Source: Faecalicatena contorta (GTDB taxonomy: Bacteria > Bacillota > Clostridia > Lachnospirales > Lachnospiraceae). Taken from it: a DNA stretch of 33,799 bases. Below are positions 8,424 to 16,301 of this stretch, piece after piece (positions within the stretch are counted from its first letter, which is position 1; the number at the start of each line of letters is the position of its first letter). The DNA is taken from NCBI RefSeq assembly GCF_021531995.1, contig NZ_JAFBIZ010000022.1:1-33799 (forward strand), read 5' to 3'. Below the pieces are notes generated by a model that searched no databases, was not told the DNA's origin, and worked only from the letters and a program-made list of their open reading frames with translations. A program made the position numbers and the translations under genes.

Positions 8424-9530
8424 TTATAACGCATAGATTTCCTTTAATCGTTCCATAATTGGGAGGTGCTGCGTACACTGGCGTTCACATTTGCCACAGG
8501 CTATACATGTTCCGGATATCTTCTTCTCGATATCCCAGTGATTCTCCAGTCTTTCTGCAATCTCCTCTTCTTTTCCTGTCAGGATCTTCTGATTATATGC
8601 ATCCATAAACTTCGGAATCTCGATTCCCTGCGGGCATCCTTTGCAATATCCGCACCCTGTACACAGGTTATTAAGTGCCTTTCCTTTTTGGTTATACCTT
8701 TCAGCAACTGCTTCCGCCGGTTCCTCCGCCAGTCCTTCTACCGCTTTTACTGCATCATCGATTTGTTCCTTTGTCGTACATCCTGCCAGTGTAACTGTGA
8801 TCTCTCTGTGAGACGCTACAAACCGAAGTGCCGCCTGAGCAACTGTCAGGTCTGTTCCTTCTGTCAGATAGGAAAATGCCTCCGGATTCTGCGGAATCAG
8901 ACCTCCGCCAAGTGGGTTCATGACTACCACTCCCATTCCGTTTTCATACGCTTTTCGTATTCCGCTTTGCCGGAATTGATAATTCAGCGCATTATAACCG
9001 ATCAGCATTCCCTTGAACTTCCCTGTCTCTACAACATTTTCGATATCATTGCCCTGCATATGCGAAGAAAATACAATATTTCGGATAAGGCCTTCGGCTT
9101 TTGCTTCCTCAAAAAATCCATATAATGCTTCCATATGCTTTTCCCAGGACTCCAGATTCAACATGCACCACATATGATAAAAATCTATGTAATCCGTTTT
9201 CAACCGATCCAGCGATAACTCGAGACGTCTCCGAAAAGTGTCCCGATCCGGCGTCTCCGTCTCCAATGTATTGAAATTCGTCTTCGATGTTACATAGACC
9301 TTCTTTCGATCTACCTGAGACAATGCGATTCCCGTCACAATCTCACTCTTATCATCACAGTAAAACGGAGCCGTGTCCCAGTAATTGATCCCTTTTTCAA
9401 ACGCATACAGCGGAATCTCCGCACACTTTTCCAGTCGCCCCGCCTTAATATCTTCCTCATCATAACGCATGGTTCCAAGTCCGATTGCGGATACCTTCAT
9501 ATCTGTATCGCCATATTGCTTATAATACAT
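8424..9530 (-). CDS. Aldo/keto reductase with C-terminal 4Fe-4S ferredoxin domain
   Basis: 368 residues. The N-terminal TIM barrel of the aldo/keto reductase superfamily has the catalytic tetrad Asp52, Tyr57, Lys83 and His119 (YWDTAPFY, VTSKTN, DFYHMW). The C-terminal domain has two ferredoxin-like cysteine groups, Cys290/293/296/299 and Cys342/345/348/352, as in the Fe-S aldo/keto reductases common in anaerobes. These probably pass electrons between a nicotinamide or flavin partner and a carbonyl substrate, which is unknown. GGAGGG precedes the ATG. The gene lies 35 bases after the MATE gene on the same strand, so the two are probably co-transcribed. Confidence 0.93.
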   Translation of the reverse strand: MYYKQYGDTDMKVSAIGLGTMRYDEEDIKAGRLEKCAEIPLYAFEKGINYWDTAPFYCDDKSEIVTGIALSQVDRKKVYVTSKTNFNTLETETPDRDTFRRRLELSLDRLKTDYIDFYHMWCMLNLESWEKHMEALYGFFEEAKAEGLIRNIVFSSHMQGNDIENVVETGKFKGMLIGYNALNYQFRQSGIRKAYENGMGVVVMNPLGGGLIPQNPEAFSYLTEGTDLTVAQAALRFVASHREITVTLAGCTTKEQIDDAVKAVEGLAEEPAEAVAERYNQKGKALNNLCTGCGYCKGCPQGIEIPKFMDAYNQKILTGKEEEIAERLENHWDIEKKISGTCIACGKCERQCTQHLPIMERLKEIYAL

Positions 9531-9565
9531 TCTTTCGCCCTCCTGATTAAAACAGTATCTAAACT

Positions 9566-10903
9566 TTACCTATCCTTACGCCCAACCATATTCACACAGG
9601 CAAAACACATCGGCACAATATAAAAACATGCCGTCACCCATGCGGCCTGATCTGCAAAACAGATTGCCGTATATCCATAATATCCTACAAAGCACAGACT
9701 TACAATACTCCTTGCAAACATTTCTGTAACCCCGGAAAAAATTGCTCTTCCGGAAAAGCCCAACCCCTGTGTACTCATACGGCACACATTCAGGAATCCC
9801 AGACTCCAGAAGAAAAATCCCATACAACGCAGATATTTTGCCGCCGCATTCAACACTTCCGTTGCTTCTGATCCAACAAAAATCGTGGAAAGTACCCTTC
9901 CGAAAAAGATCATAATCACACCTGCAATGATTCCATACCCTACTGCAATCATAAGTCCTTCACGGATTCCCTTTCGGATCCTCTGAACCATTCCAGCTCC
10001 AAGATTCTGTCCACAGAACACTGATACTGCGGATCCGATCGCGTCAAACGGACACATCAAAAACTGCTTGATCCTCATACCTGCAGTAAAACCAGATACA
10101 CAGATACTTCCAAGTCCATTGTTCGCAGATTGCATGACCATACTTCCGACTGCCGTAATCGAAAACTGAAGTCCCATAGGCACACCCATGACAAACAGAT
10201 TTTTTGCCACATACGCTTTCATCCCACAACTTTGCCTTGTCGGTCTGAGGATCACTGCCTTTTTCCAGATGTATATCGTACACATTATCCCACTCAATCC
10301 TTGAGCGGTAATCGTTGCAATTGCAGCTCCTGCACATCCCCATCTCAGTACCGTAATACAGAAAACATCCAGACCGATATTCAATATCGTTGAAATTGCC
10401 AGAAAGATAAAAGGTGTACGACTGTCTCCAACTGATCGTAAGATGCTGGACATGAGATTATAAAGGATCGTAAATGGTATCCCCAGAAATATCACAAGCT
10501 GATACAGATATGCATCATGGTATATCTCCTTCGGAACCGAAAGAATATGTAAGATCTCCGGAGTCAGGAACACACAGGAAGCAGTCATAACCACTGCCAC
10601 CAAAGCCGCCAATATCATTGCATGGAAAATATATTCCCGCATTGATTCCAGCTTTCCCGCACCAAACTCTTTTGCAATCGGCACTCCAAATCCAGTGCAT
10701 GTCCCAATACAGAATCCAAGCACAAGAAACTGGACACTGCTGGTTGATCCCACTGCTGCCAGGGCATTGGCACCAAGCACTCTTCCTACAATCGCTGAGT
10801 CAATAATATTATACGTCTGCTGAAGCAGATTTCCGATCAAAAGAGGGACTGCGAACTGAAGGATCAGGCGAACTGGTCTGCCCTCTGTCATATTCTTTGT
10901 CAC
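9566..10903 (-). CDS. MATE family efflux transporter
   Basis: 445-residue membrane protein with about twelve hydrophobic segments. MTEGRPVRLILQFAVPLLIG near the N-terminus and the conserved pattern around LQQTYNIIDSAIVGR are typical of the large MATE subgroup in clostridia. Two GTG codons could serve as start, at 10912 and 10903. The second is preferred because AGGTGA lies about 8 bases upstream; the first overlaps that ribosome site. A promoter with an extended -10 lies just upstream. The gene probably forms a unit with the aldo/keto reductase downstream, and both could be controlled by the MarR protein that follows. The exported substrate is unknown. Confidence 0.92.
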   Translation of the reverse strand: MTKNMTEGRPVRLILQFAVPLLIGNLLQQTYNIIDSAIVGRVLGANALAAVGSTSSVQFLVLGFCIGTCTGFGVPIAKEFGAGKLESMREYIFHAMILAALVAVVMTASCVFLTPEILHILSVPKEIYHDAYLYQLVIFLGIPFTILYNLMSSILRSVGDSRTPFIFLAISTILNIGLDVFCITVLRWGCAGAAIATITAQGLSGIMCTIYIWKKAVILRPTRQSCGMKAYVAKNLFVMGVPMGLQFSITAVGSMVMQSANNGLGSICVSGFTAGMRIKQFLMCPFDAIGSAVSVFCGQNLGAGMVQRIRKGIREGLMIAVGYGIIAGVIMIFFGRVLSTIFVGSEATEVLNAAAKYLRCMGFFFWSLGFLNVCRMSTQGLGFSGRAIFSGVTEMFARSIVSLCFVGYYGYTAICFADQAAWVTACFYIVPMCFACVNMVGRKDR

Positions 10904-10939
10904 AATATTCACCTGCCATACTCATATTTCACGAAGAAT

Positions 10940-10968
10940 ATTATAGCACAGATGCAAAAATACTACAA
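10940..10968 (-). promoter_or_regulatory. Promoter of the MATE/aldo-keto reductase unit
   Basis: Leftward TTGTAG (10968-10963), a 17-base spacer and TATAAT (10945-10940) preceded by TGC (extended -10). A near-palindrome, CCATATGATCCATATG, at about 10984-10999 sits just upstream of the -35 and could be a regulator site. The rest of 10904-11107 shows only the pgm terminator. Confidence 0.6.
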
Positions 10969-11062
10969 AAAATTAATTGATGTTCCATATGATCCATATG
11001 AAGGTGTTTTCTCTAGCGGCATGCCATAAAACTCTCCCGCTCACACGGAATGATGAAAAAAA

Positions 11063-11086
11063 CCGCCGCAGATTTTTCTGCGACGG
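11063..11086 (-). terminator. Terminator after phosphoglucomutase
   Basis: Nine-base stem, 11063-11071 with 11078-11086. The one non-Watson-Crick pair is G-U on the minus strand but C-A on the plus strand, so it acts leftward. The minus strand continues with seven T. Confidence 0.85.
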
Positions 11087-11107
11087 GATTTCATTTCACT
11101 TTTTTCA

Positions 11108-12790
11108 TTATGCCAGAATCGGCTTTAAAGCCTCAGCAAGTTTGTCTTTCTGAGCCTTAGCCTCAGCAACATCTTTACCAAGTGTTGTGAAGTATGTCTT
11201 AATCTTCGGCTCTGTACCGGACGGACGAACAACAACTGTTGCACCACCTTCAAGAGCGTATACCAGAACGTTTGCTGCCGGAAGACCTGTCTCTTCTGTC
11301 TTCAGGTAATCAACAGCCTTAATAACCTTGTAGCCACCGATCTCTGTCGGCTGGTTGTCACGGAGACTCTGCATGATGGAAGCCATCTTATCCATACCTG
11401 TAAGACCCGGGAACTCGAAGCTGTCAACAATGTTCAGATAACGGCCGTACTGGGCATAGATTTCTTCCAAGCGCTGTTTGATGGAGCTGCCAATGCTTCT
11501 GTAGTAAGCAGCCATCTCACAGATCAGCATGGAGCCGATAACAGCATCTTTATCACGCACATACGGACCAGCAAGGTAACCGTAGCTTTCCTCGAAACCG
11601 AAGATGAAACGGTCAACTTCGCCTGCAGCCTCAAGATTTGCAATCTGGTCACCGATCCACTTGAAGCCTGTCAGTACGTTTCTCATCTCAACACCGTAGT
11701 GAGCTGCTACTGCATCTGCAAGCGGTGTGGATACAATGGACTTTACCGCTACCGGGTTAGCCGGCATTGTCCCTTTTTCGATTCGGCCTGCGCAGATGTA
11801 ATCTAAAAGCAGAACGCCCATTTCATTACCATTTACAAGTTCATATGTACCATCCGGGCATTTCATTGCGATACCAACACGGTCAGCATCCGGGTCAGTC
11901 GCCAGCATAAGATCAGCACCTGTCTCTTCAGCCAGCTTAAGACCTAATTCAAGCGCAGCATAGATCTCCGGGTTCGGATAGCTGCACGTTGTAAAGTAAC
12001 CGTTCGGATACTCCTGCTCCGGAACGATAGTAATATCTGTGATTCCCATATCATCCAGAACTTTTGTTACCGGAACGAGACCAGCACCGTTTAACGGGCT
12101 GTAAACCAGTTTAAGACCGGATGTCTTAGCCAGTCCCGGACGAACCTGACGAGACTCAATCGCATCATAAAGGGCTTTCTTACAGTCATCGCCAACGAAA
12201 CGGATCAGTCCCTGCTCAACGCCTTCTGCAAATGGGATATATTTTGCACCCGTGAGAACGTCTGTCTTCTGGATCTCAGCATAAACGATTGCTGCAGCAT
12301 CATCCGTCATCTGGCATCCATCCGGACCATAAGCTTTGTAACCATTGTACTTAGCCGGGTTGTGGGAAGCAGTAACCATGATACCTGCGTTACAATTGTA
12401 GTAACGTGTAGCAAATGACAGTGCCGGAACCGGCATCAGCGCATCATAGATTCTTACCTTAATTCCATTGGCAGCAAGAACACCTGCTGCTGTCTTAGCG
12501 AATACGTCACTCTTCAGACGGCTGTCATAGCTGATTGCAACAGTCTGTGTACCGCCCTGAGTCTTAACCCAGTTAGCCAGGCCCTGTGTAGCCTGACGAA
12601 CAACGTGAATGTTCATACGGTTTGTACCTGCGCCGAGAACACCTCGAAGTCCTGCTGTACCAAACTTTAATGAAACCGCAAAACGCTCTTTGATTTCTTC
12701 ATCATTATTCTCAATTTTTACCAGCTCCGGTTTTAAATCACAATCCTCAAGATCAGCCGCAAGCCAGCGTTTATATTCTTCCTGATACAT
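11108..12790 (-). CDS. Phospho-sugar mutase (phosphoglucomutase/phosphomannomutase)
   Basis: Interconverts hexose 1- and 6-phosphates, linking glycolysis to glycogen, cell-wall and nucleotide-sugar synthesis. The 560 residues contain the four alpha-D-phosphohexomutase domains: the phosphoserine loop TASHNPAKYNGYK (Ser142 from the chosen start), the Mg-binding loop DPDADRVG, the sugar-binding loop GFEESYGYL and the C-terminal phosphate-binding RPSGTEPKIK. The length fits the PgcA-type enzymes of Firmicutes rather than the shorter GlmM. The ATG at 12790 is preferred over 12805 because GGGGGTG precedes it at proper spacing. The gene has a near-consensus promoter and a good terminator, so it is a single-gene unit, probably constitutive. 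Confidence 0.94.
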   Translation of the reverse strand: MYQEEYKRWLAADLEDCDLKPELVKIENNDEEIKERFAVSLKFGTAGLRGVLGAGTNRMNIHVVRQATQGLANWVKTQGGTQTVAISYDSRLKSDVFAKTAAGVLAANGIKVRIYDALMPVPALSFATRYYNCNAGIMVTASHNPAKYNGYKAYGPDGCQMTDDAAAIVYAEIQKTDVLTGAKYIPFAEGVEQGLIRFVGDDCKKALYDAIESRQVRPGLAKTSGLKLVYSPLNGAGLVPVTKVLDDMGITDITIVPEQEYPNGYFTTCSYPNPEIYAALELGLKLAEETGADLMLATDPDADRVGIAMKCPDGTYELVNGNEMGVLLLDYICAGRIEKGTMPANPVAVKSIVSTPLADAVAAHYGVEMRNVLTGFKWIGDQIANLEAAGEVDRFIFGFEESYGYLAGPYVRDKDAVIGSMLICEMAAYYRSIGSSIKQRLEEIYAQYGRYLNIVDSFEFPGLTGMDKMASIMQSLRDNQPTEIGGYKVIKAVDYLKTEETGLPAANVLVYALEGGATVVVRPSGTEPKIKTYFTTLGKDVAEAKAQKDKLAEALKPILA

Positions 12791-12838
12791 GTTCGACACC
12801 CCCATAATATTATTGCCTATGTAAAATTTCTTAACTAT

Positions 12839-12867
12839 AATATATCGTTTTCGAGTGGGGATGTCAA
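12839..12867 (-). promoter_or_regulatory. Promoter of the phosphoglucomutase gene
   Basis: Leftward TTGACA (12867-12862), exactly 17 bases, then TATATT (12844-12839). The -35 is a perfect consensus. The promoter starts just beyond the end of spoIIID. Confidence 0.8.
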
Positions 12868-12880
12868 CTTAAAGCAATCA

Positions 12881-13156
12881 TTACATCTCGTTTTTACGAT
12901 ACGCCTGAAGCCTCTGCTCATACTTTTCCTTCGTAGCCAGTCCGCCCCGAATATGACGCTCCGCCTTATTGATATCCAGCACCACGCGGGCCTGTGCGGC
13001 AAGCGTCGGATTGATGTGGATCAGACGGTCTGTTACATCTTTATGTATGGTACTTTTACTCACCCCGAATTTTTTCGCAGCCTGCCTCACAGTCGCTTTA
13101 TGTTCAATGATATAATATGCAATTTCTACTGCCCGTTCCTCAATATAATCTTTCAT
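12881..13156 (-). CDS. spoIIID: Sporulation transcriptional regulator SpoIIID
   Basis: 91-residue DNA-binding protein that, in the mother cell of sporulating Firmicutes, switches the program between sigma-E and sigma-K genes. MKDYIEERAVEIAYYI is the usual SpoIIID beginning. The helix-turn-helix is at about residues 21-43 (TVRQAAKKFGVSKSTIHKDV), and the C-terminal tail is basic. An in-frame ATG five codons upstream (13171) lies inside a hairpin and is not expected. The ATG at 13156 is six bases after AGGGG, but that AGGGG is the 3' arm of a 15-base stem ending in a T run. The ribosome site may therefore be hidden when the hairpin forms. This gene indicates an endospore former. Confidence 0.93.
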   Translation of the reverse strand: MKDYIEERAVEIAYYIIEHKATVRQAAKKFGVSKSTIHKDVTDRLIHINPTLAAQARVVLDINKAERHIRGGLATKEKYEQRLQAYRKNEM

Positions 13157-13162
13157 CAAAAA

Positions 13163-13198
13163 CCCCTGCATTCATTGTTTTTACAATGTATGCAGGGG
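13163..13198 (-). repeat. Hairpin repeat, copy 1 (terminator-like, over the spoIIID ribosome site)
   Basis: Arms 13163-13177 and 13184-13198 form a 15-base stem with one mismatch and a 6-base loop. On the minus strand a TTTTT run follows, like an intrinsic terminator, but its 3' arm AGGGG is also the only ribosome site for spoIIID. A close copy lies at 15191-15226. Similarity extends about 18 bases beyond the stem on the high-coordinate side in both copies. Confidence 0.8.
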
Positions 13199-13233
13199 AT
13201 AGATATCATTATGCGGTATTTTTTTCTTAGACA

Positions 13234-13455
13234 TTAGTATTTTACTGATTTCTTTCGATTCGTTTTAGCACAAAGTCTCTTGGCCTCATCTGCAGTCAAA
13301 CGACTGTTTACTAAAAACTTCATCATCTGTCTGATACCACTTTCCATTTTAATCGTATCTTTAATTATTTGCAGCAAATCATACGGCAACACATAGTATT
13401 TACACTCATTCCCTTGTTCATCTAAATGTATTTTCTTACTGCGTTTTGATTTCAA
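13234..13455 (-). CDS. Small hypothetical protein, possibly a remnant
   Basis: 73 codons from a TTG start with GGAG six bases upstream. No ATG is available in this frame. The product is basic at both ends, with KKIHLDEQGNECKYYVLPYD near the start and a predicted helical C-terminus (LTADEAKRLCAKTNRKK). I do not recognise the family. It lies in an AT-rich patch between two hairpin repeats, beside other short broken reading frames, so it may be the tail of a decayed gene. Hairpin copy 1 would terminate its transcript. Confidence 0.4.
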   Translation of the reverse strand: MKSKRSKKIHLDEQGNECKYYVLPYDLLQIIKDTIKMESGIRQMMKFLVNSRLTADEAKRLCAKTNRKKSVKY

Positions 13456-13474
13456 CCATACTCCATACTATAAT

Positions 13475-13630
13475 CTAGTGCAGAAAAAAGCAGGTTTCTG
13501 ACCATCTGACCTTTGTAGTACAAGATGGGGATCTCGTTTCTTTTTTTGTTCTTACCAAATCATATAAGTAAAGTTTTCCATTCTCATCAATGATTACATT
13601 TACTTTTTCTTTCTGCTCAAATATATACAT
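13475..13630 (-). CDS. Small unrecognised open reading frame of 51 codons
   Basis: Begins with ATG at 13630 behind a strong ribosome site (GAGGAAAGG, about 6 bases upstream) and runs to TAG at 13475. The first half looks protein-like (EQKEKVNVIIDENGKLYLYD). The second half, after about residue 30, is Cys/Trp-rich and looks like out-of-frame sequence, so the gene may have suffered a frameshift near 13540. A 'DE(N/Q)G' pattern also occurs in the next frame downstream (13234-13455), so the two may be pieces of one former gene or two related genes. Function unknown. Confidence 0.35.
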   Translation of the reverse strand: MYIFEQKEKVNVIIDENGKLYLYDLVRTKKETRSPSCTTKVRWSETCFFLH

Positions 13631-13713
13631 ATAGCCTTTCCTCTAGTTCATCTTGAAGTCAAATTCGCAAAATCTCACAAGTCTAGCACCGACTTTATTC
13701 CGTAAACGATTAA

Positions 13714-13836
13714 TTAAATGCAGACAATGAACCAGAACTGTTTTCTTTGATTGAAATATATCGTACCAGTGATTCCAATATAAAGGAACGAATATCATCG
13801 TATTTTCACAAACTATCTGAGCTCAATCAAAATTAA
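13714..13836 (+). pseudogene. C-terminal fragment of a lost plus-strand gene, possibly an HTH regulator
   Basis: A 40-codon open stretch ends at TAA (13834-13836) and encodes LNADNEPELFSLIEIYRT and SDSNIKERISSYFHKLSELN, with an in-frame stop just before it. The pattern of a helical hairpin ending in a basic, hydrophobic tail resembles the C-terminal end of small XRE-type regulators; this is a resemblance only. A plus-strand hairpin follows 42 bases later. No start codon or N-terminal domain is present. The rest of 13631-13951 holds nothing else I can support. Confidence 0.35.
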
Positions 13837-13878
13837 TACCATATGCAGTATTACACTTTATTCTTCTATAATGATGAT

Positions 13879-13910
13879 GGGCGAGAGGCTTGAATATTAG
13901 CCTTTCGCCC
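13879..13910 (+). terminator. Hairpin between the remnant and the dehydrogenase gene
   Basis: Twelve-base stem, 13879-13890 with 13899-13910, loop of 8. The single odd pair is G-U in plus-strand RNA and C-A in minus-strand RNA, so it fits best as the terminator of the lost rightward gene. It may also serve the leftward dehydrogenase gene ending at 13952. The T run on either side is short. Confidence 0.55.
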
Positions 13911-13951
13911 TTTAGTTACTGAAATATACTTCTGTCACCTTCACGGGAACT

Positions 13952-15040
13952 CTATTTTACTGCTCTTCCAAGTGAATCGGCTGTAACAATTGCATCATAT
14001 AACTGCTCTGGTGTTACATCCGCTACCATATTGTGGATAGATTCACCTTCAACACAGGATTTCTCCGCAATAATCTTAATTTCATCTTCTGTGGTAACTC
14101 CGATTTCCGCTAATGTTACCGGCAGTCCTACTTCTATACAAAAATCTTGAACTTCTTTAAATTCCTCTTTTGAAGCGCCTTCCAGTACCAATTGCACGAG
14201 CGTACCAAACGCAACACAATTTCCATGAGGTGCACTATGACCTCCGAGTGCTGTCAAGCCATTATAAAATGAATGTGCAACAGCGAGACCACCATTATCG
14301 GCACCCACACCGGATAAATATACATTAGCTTCAATAATCGCATCTAGTGCTGGAGTAACTACATTGTGTTCACATGCATGTTTTGCAGCTGCCCCATACT
14401 CTTTCAAAGTCTCATAACAGAGTTTGCATAAGGCCATGGCAGATCTTGTGATACCACCAAACTCCAGACTCGGTGCGTCTGTTCTCTCACACGCTCTGGC
14501 TTCAAAATATGTACCAAGAGCATCCCCCATTCCAGCTACCAGAAATTTTACCGGTGCTTTTGCAATAATATCACTGTCTACAATAACAGCTTCCGGGTTC
14601 TTCGGGTAGAACAGATAACTGTTAAAAGTCTCATCATCATTATAAATAACAGAAAGCCCCGTACAAGGTGCATCTGTTGCAACAACAGTAGGGATAATCA
14701 CAACCGGAAGCTTTTCATAATATGCGGTAGCCTTGGCAGTATCAATTGCAGAACCTCCTCCAACGCCGACAACAACATTCAGCCTATTATCCCTTACTAT
14801 TTTTCTCATCTTCTCAATTTCGCCTGTACTGGAGATTCCTCCAAAAATTTCGTAATGACGAACGTCATCAGTCCCTTCAAAACTTTTTTCAATTTTATCA
14901 TGGCACATCTTGTGTCCGCTTCTGGAACAGATAAACAACCATTTGTCGCCCAAATCTTTCATCTCATCATAAAATTTAAAAAGGGCATCTCTTCCCTGCA
15001 CATATTTCTGTGGTGCACGCATCATTCTAAGTCTTGCCAT
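13952..15040 (-). CDS. Glycerol dehydrogenase family protein (iron/zinc-containing alcohol dehydrogenase)
   Basis: 362 residues, the normal length for GldA-type NAD-dependent dehydrogenases that oxidise glycerol to dihydroxyacetone or reduce related hydroxyketones. The dinucleotide-binding motif is GVGGGSAIDTAKA at about 92-104. The metal ligands are Asp173 (MGDALGTYFEA), His256 (AVAHSFYNG) and His272 (GHSAPHGN), positions that agree closely with characterised GldA enzymes. The ATG at 15040 is chosen because GGAGG is 8 bases upstream; the ATG at 15055 has none. No dihydroxyacetone kinase lies nearby, so the exact substrate is uncertain. The gene sits alone between two hairpin repeats in a patch with gene remnants. 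Confidence 0.88.
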   Translation of the reverse strand: MARLRMMRAPQKYVQGRDALFKFYDEMKDLGDKWLFICSRSGHKMCHDKIEKSFEGTDDVRHYEIFGGISSTGEIEKMRKIVRDNRLNVVVGVGGGSAIDTAKATAYYEKLPVVIIPTVVATDAPCTGLSVIYNDDETFNSYLFYPKNPEAVIVDSDIIAKAPVKFLVAGMGDALGTYFEARACERTDAPSLEFGGITRSAMALCKLCYETLKEYGAAAKHACEHNVVTPALDAIIEANVYLSGVGADNGGLAVAHSFYNGLTALGGHSAPHGNCVAFGTLVQLVLEGASKEEFKEVQDFCIEVGLPVTLAEIGVTTEDEIKIIAEKSCVEGESIHNMVADVTPEQLYDAIVTADSLGRAVK

Positions 15041-15082
15041 AACAATTGCCTCCATTTCGCTTGTTAATTAATTGACATTTTT

Positions 15083-15110
15083 ATTATAGCCCTACACATT
15101 CAAAATTCAA
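15083..15110 (-). promoter_or_regulatory. Candidate promoter of the glycerol dehydrogenase gene
   Basis: Leftward TTGAAT (15110-15105), a 16-base spacer and TATAAT (15088-15083), about 43 bases upstream of the preferred start. Confidence 0.55.
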
Positions 15111-15190
15111 GAAGAATATTAGATGAAAAAAATGGCATTTTCCCATTTCTTTTGTATGTTTTTCAAGCAATAAATAAACTACCTTTAAAA

Positions 15191-15226
15191 CCCCTGCATT
15201 CATTGTTTTTTCAATGAATGCAGGGG
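15191..15226 (-). repeat. Hairpin repeat, copy 2 (terminator of the oxidoreductase gene)
   Basis: Perfect 15-base stem, 15191-15205 with 15212-15226, loop TTTTTT, followed on the minus strand by TTTT. It lies about 43 bases beyond the stop of the Gfo/Idh/MocA gene and acts as its terminator. Stem and part of the flank match copy 1 at 13163-13198 in the same orientation. Confidence 0.8.
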
Positions 15227-15268
15227 AAGATAGCAATATGCGACAACTATATTTTCAATTTTATAAAG

Positions 15269-16255
15269 TTACAGAAGCCCAATTGCTTCCTCAAATGGAT
15301 ACCGTACCCCCCATTCTTCTCGAAGGGCATCCATCTGTTCCATAATCTTTATGGTCTCACTATGCGGCATTTCTTCACATTCCAGTTGTCCTGACTCTAA
15401 TGCACGCATGCAGGCCTCCACTTCATACTCATATCCGGTAATCTGCTTTGGCACTTCTATGGAACGAACCAATTCTCTGTCTTTGGTAAATACTTCAATC
15501 TGGTCAATGTTATTGATATTATGAGCAATCAGATATCCTTTCGTGCCATAGATAATACCATACTGTTCCGTTGCAGCCATCATCCCCGCATGCAGCGTTG
15601 CGAGGCGTCCGTCCTTGTAAGTAAAAATCATTGCATCTTCTGCGTCCATTCCAGACTCCATTTTTACGCAAGTTGAGGTGACTTTCTCGATATCATTTCC
15701 GAAAAACATGCTTGCAAAATTAATCGGATATACCCCCAAATCCAGAAGTGCACCGCCGGCAAGTTCTGGTTTGATCAGGCGCTCTACACCAGGCAGCTCA
15801 TAACCCAGATTCGCACTTAACATCTGAAGTTCTCCAAGTTCTCCGCTTTCCAAAATCTCTGAAATGATCTTTCGGGACGGCATATAACGGGTCCAGATTG
15901 CCTCTGTGACGAATACCTGTTTTTCTTTTGCATATTCAAGAAGCTCTTTTGCCTGATTTGCATTTGCAGTGAAAGCTTTCTCACACAATACAGGCTTACC
16001 ATAAGAAATACATAGTTTGGCATGTTCCAGATGGTGAGAATGCGGGGTCGCAACATAGACAAGATCCACCTGATCATCAGCCAGCATCTCCTCATAAGAA
16101 CCATAAGCTTTTTCTACGTGCTCATCCCTTGCGAATTTCTGTGCCTTTTGCAAATCGCGCGAAGCAACCGCATATGCATTCGCTCCTTCCATCTCATTTA
16201 AAGTAAGTGCCATCTTACGGGCAATACCACCTGCTCCCAAGATTCCAACATTCAT
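15269..16255 (-). CDS. Gfo/Idh/MocA family oxidoreductase
   Basis: 328 residues with the N-terminal Rossmann fold (GILGAGGIARK), the family's EKAF catalytic lysine motif (PVLCEKAFT) near residue 93, and a C-terminal alpha/beta substrate domain. TEAIWTRYMPSRKI resembles the EA(M/L)WTRF signature of the dimeric dihydrodiol dehydrogenase/D-xylose dehydrogenase branch, so the substrate is probably a cyclic polyol, sugar or dihydrodiol. The reaction is NAD(P)-dependent interconversion of an alcohol and a ketone. GAGG precedes the ATG at 8 bases. It follows the permease gene by 46 bases with no terminator between them, so the two probably form one operon ending at hairpin copy 2. Confidence 0.9.
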   Translation of the reverse strand: MNVGILGAGGIARKMALTLNEMEGANAYAVASRDLQKAQKFARDEHVEKAYGSYEEMLADDQVDLVYVATPHSHHLEHAKLCISYGKPVLCEKAFTANANQAKELLEYAKEKQVFVTEAIWTRYMPSRKIISEILESGELGELQMLSANLGYELPGVERLIKPELAGGALLDLGVYPINFASMFFGNDIEKVTSTCVKMESGMDAEDAMIFTYKDGRLATLHAGMMAATEQYGIIYGTKGYLIAHNINNIDQIEVFTKDRELVRSIEVPKQITGYEYEVEACMRALESGQLECEEMPHSETIKIMEQMDALREEWGVRYPFEEAIGLL

Positions 16256-16301
16256 TTTTCATTCCTCTTTTCTATACATCCTGCTATATCTGGATTTTTA
16301 T

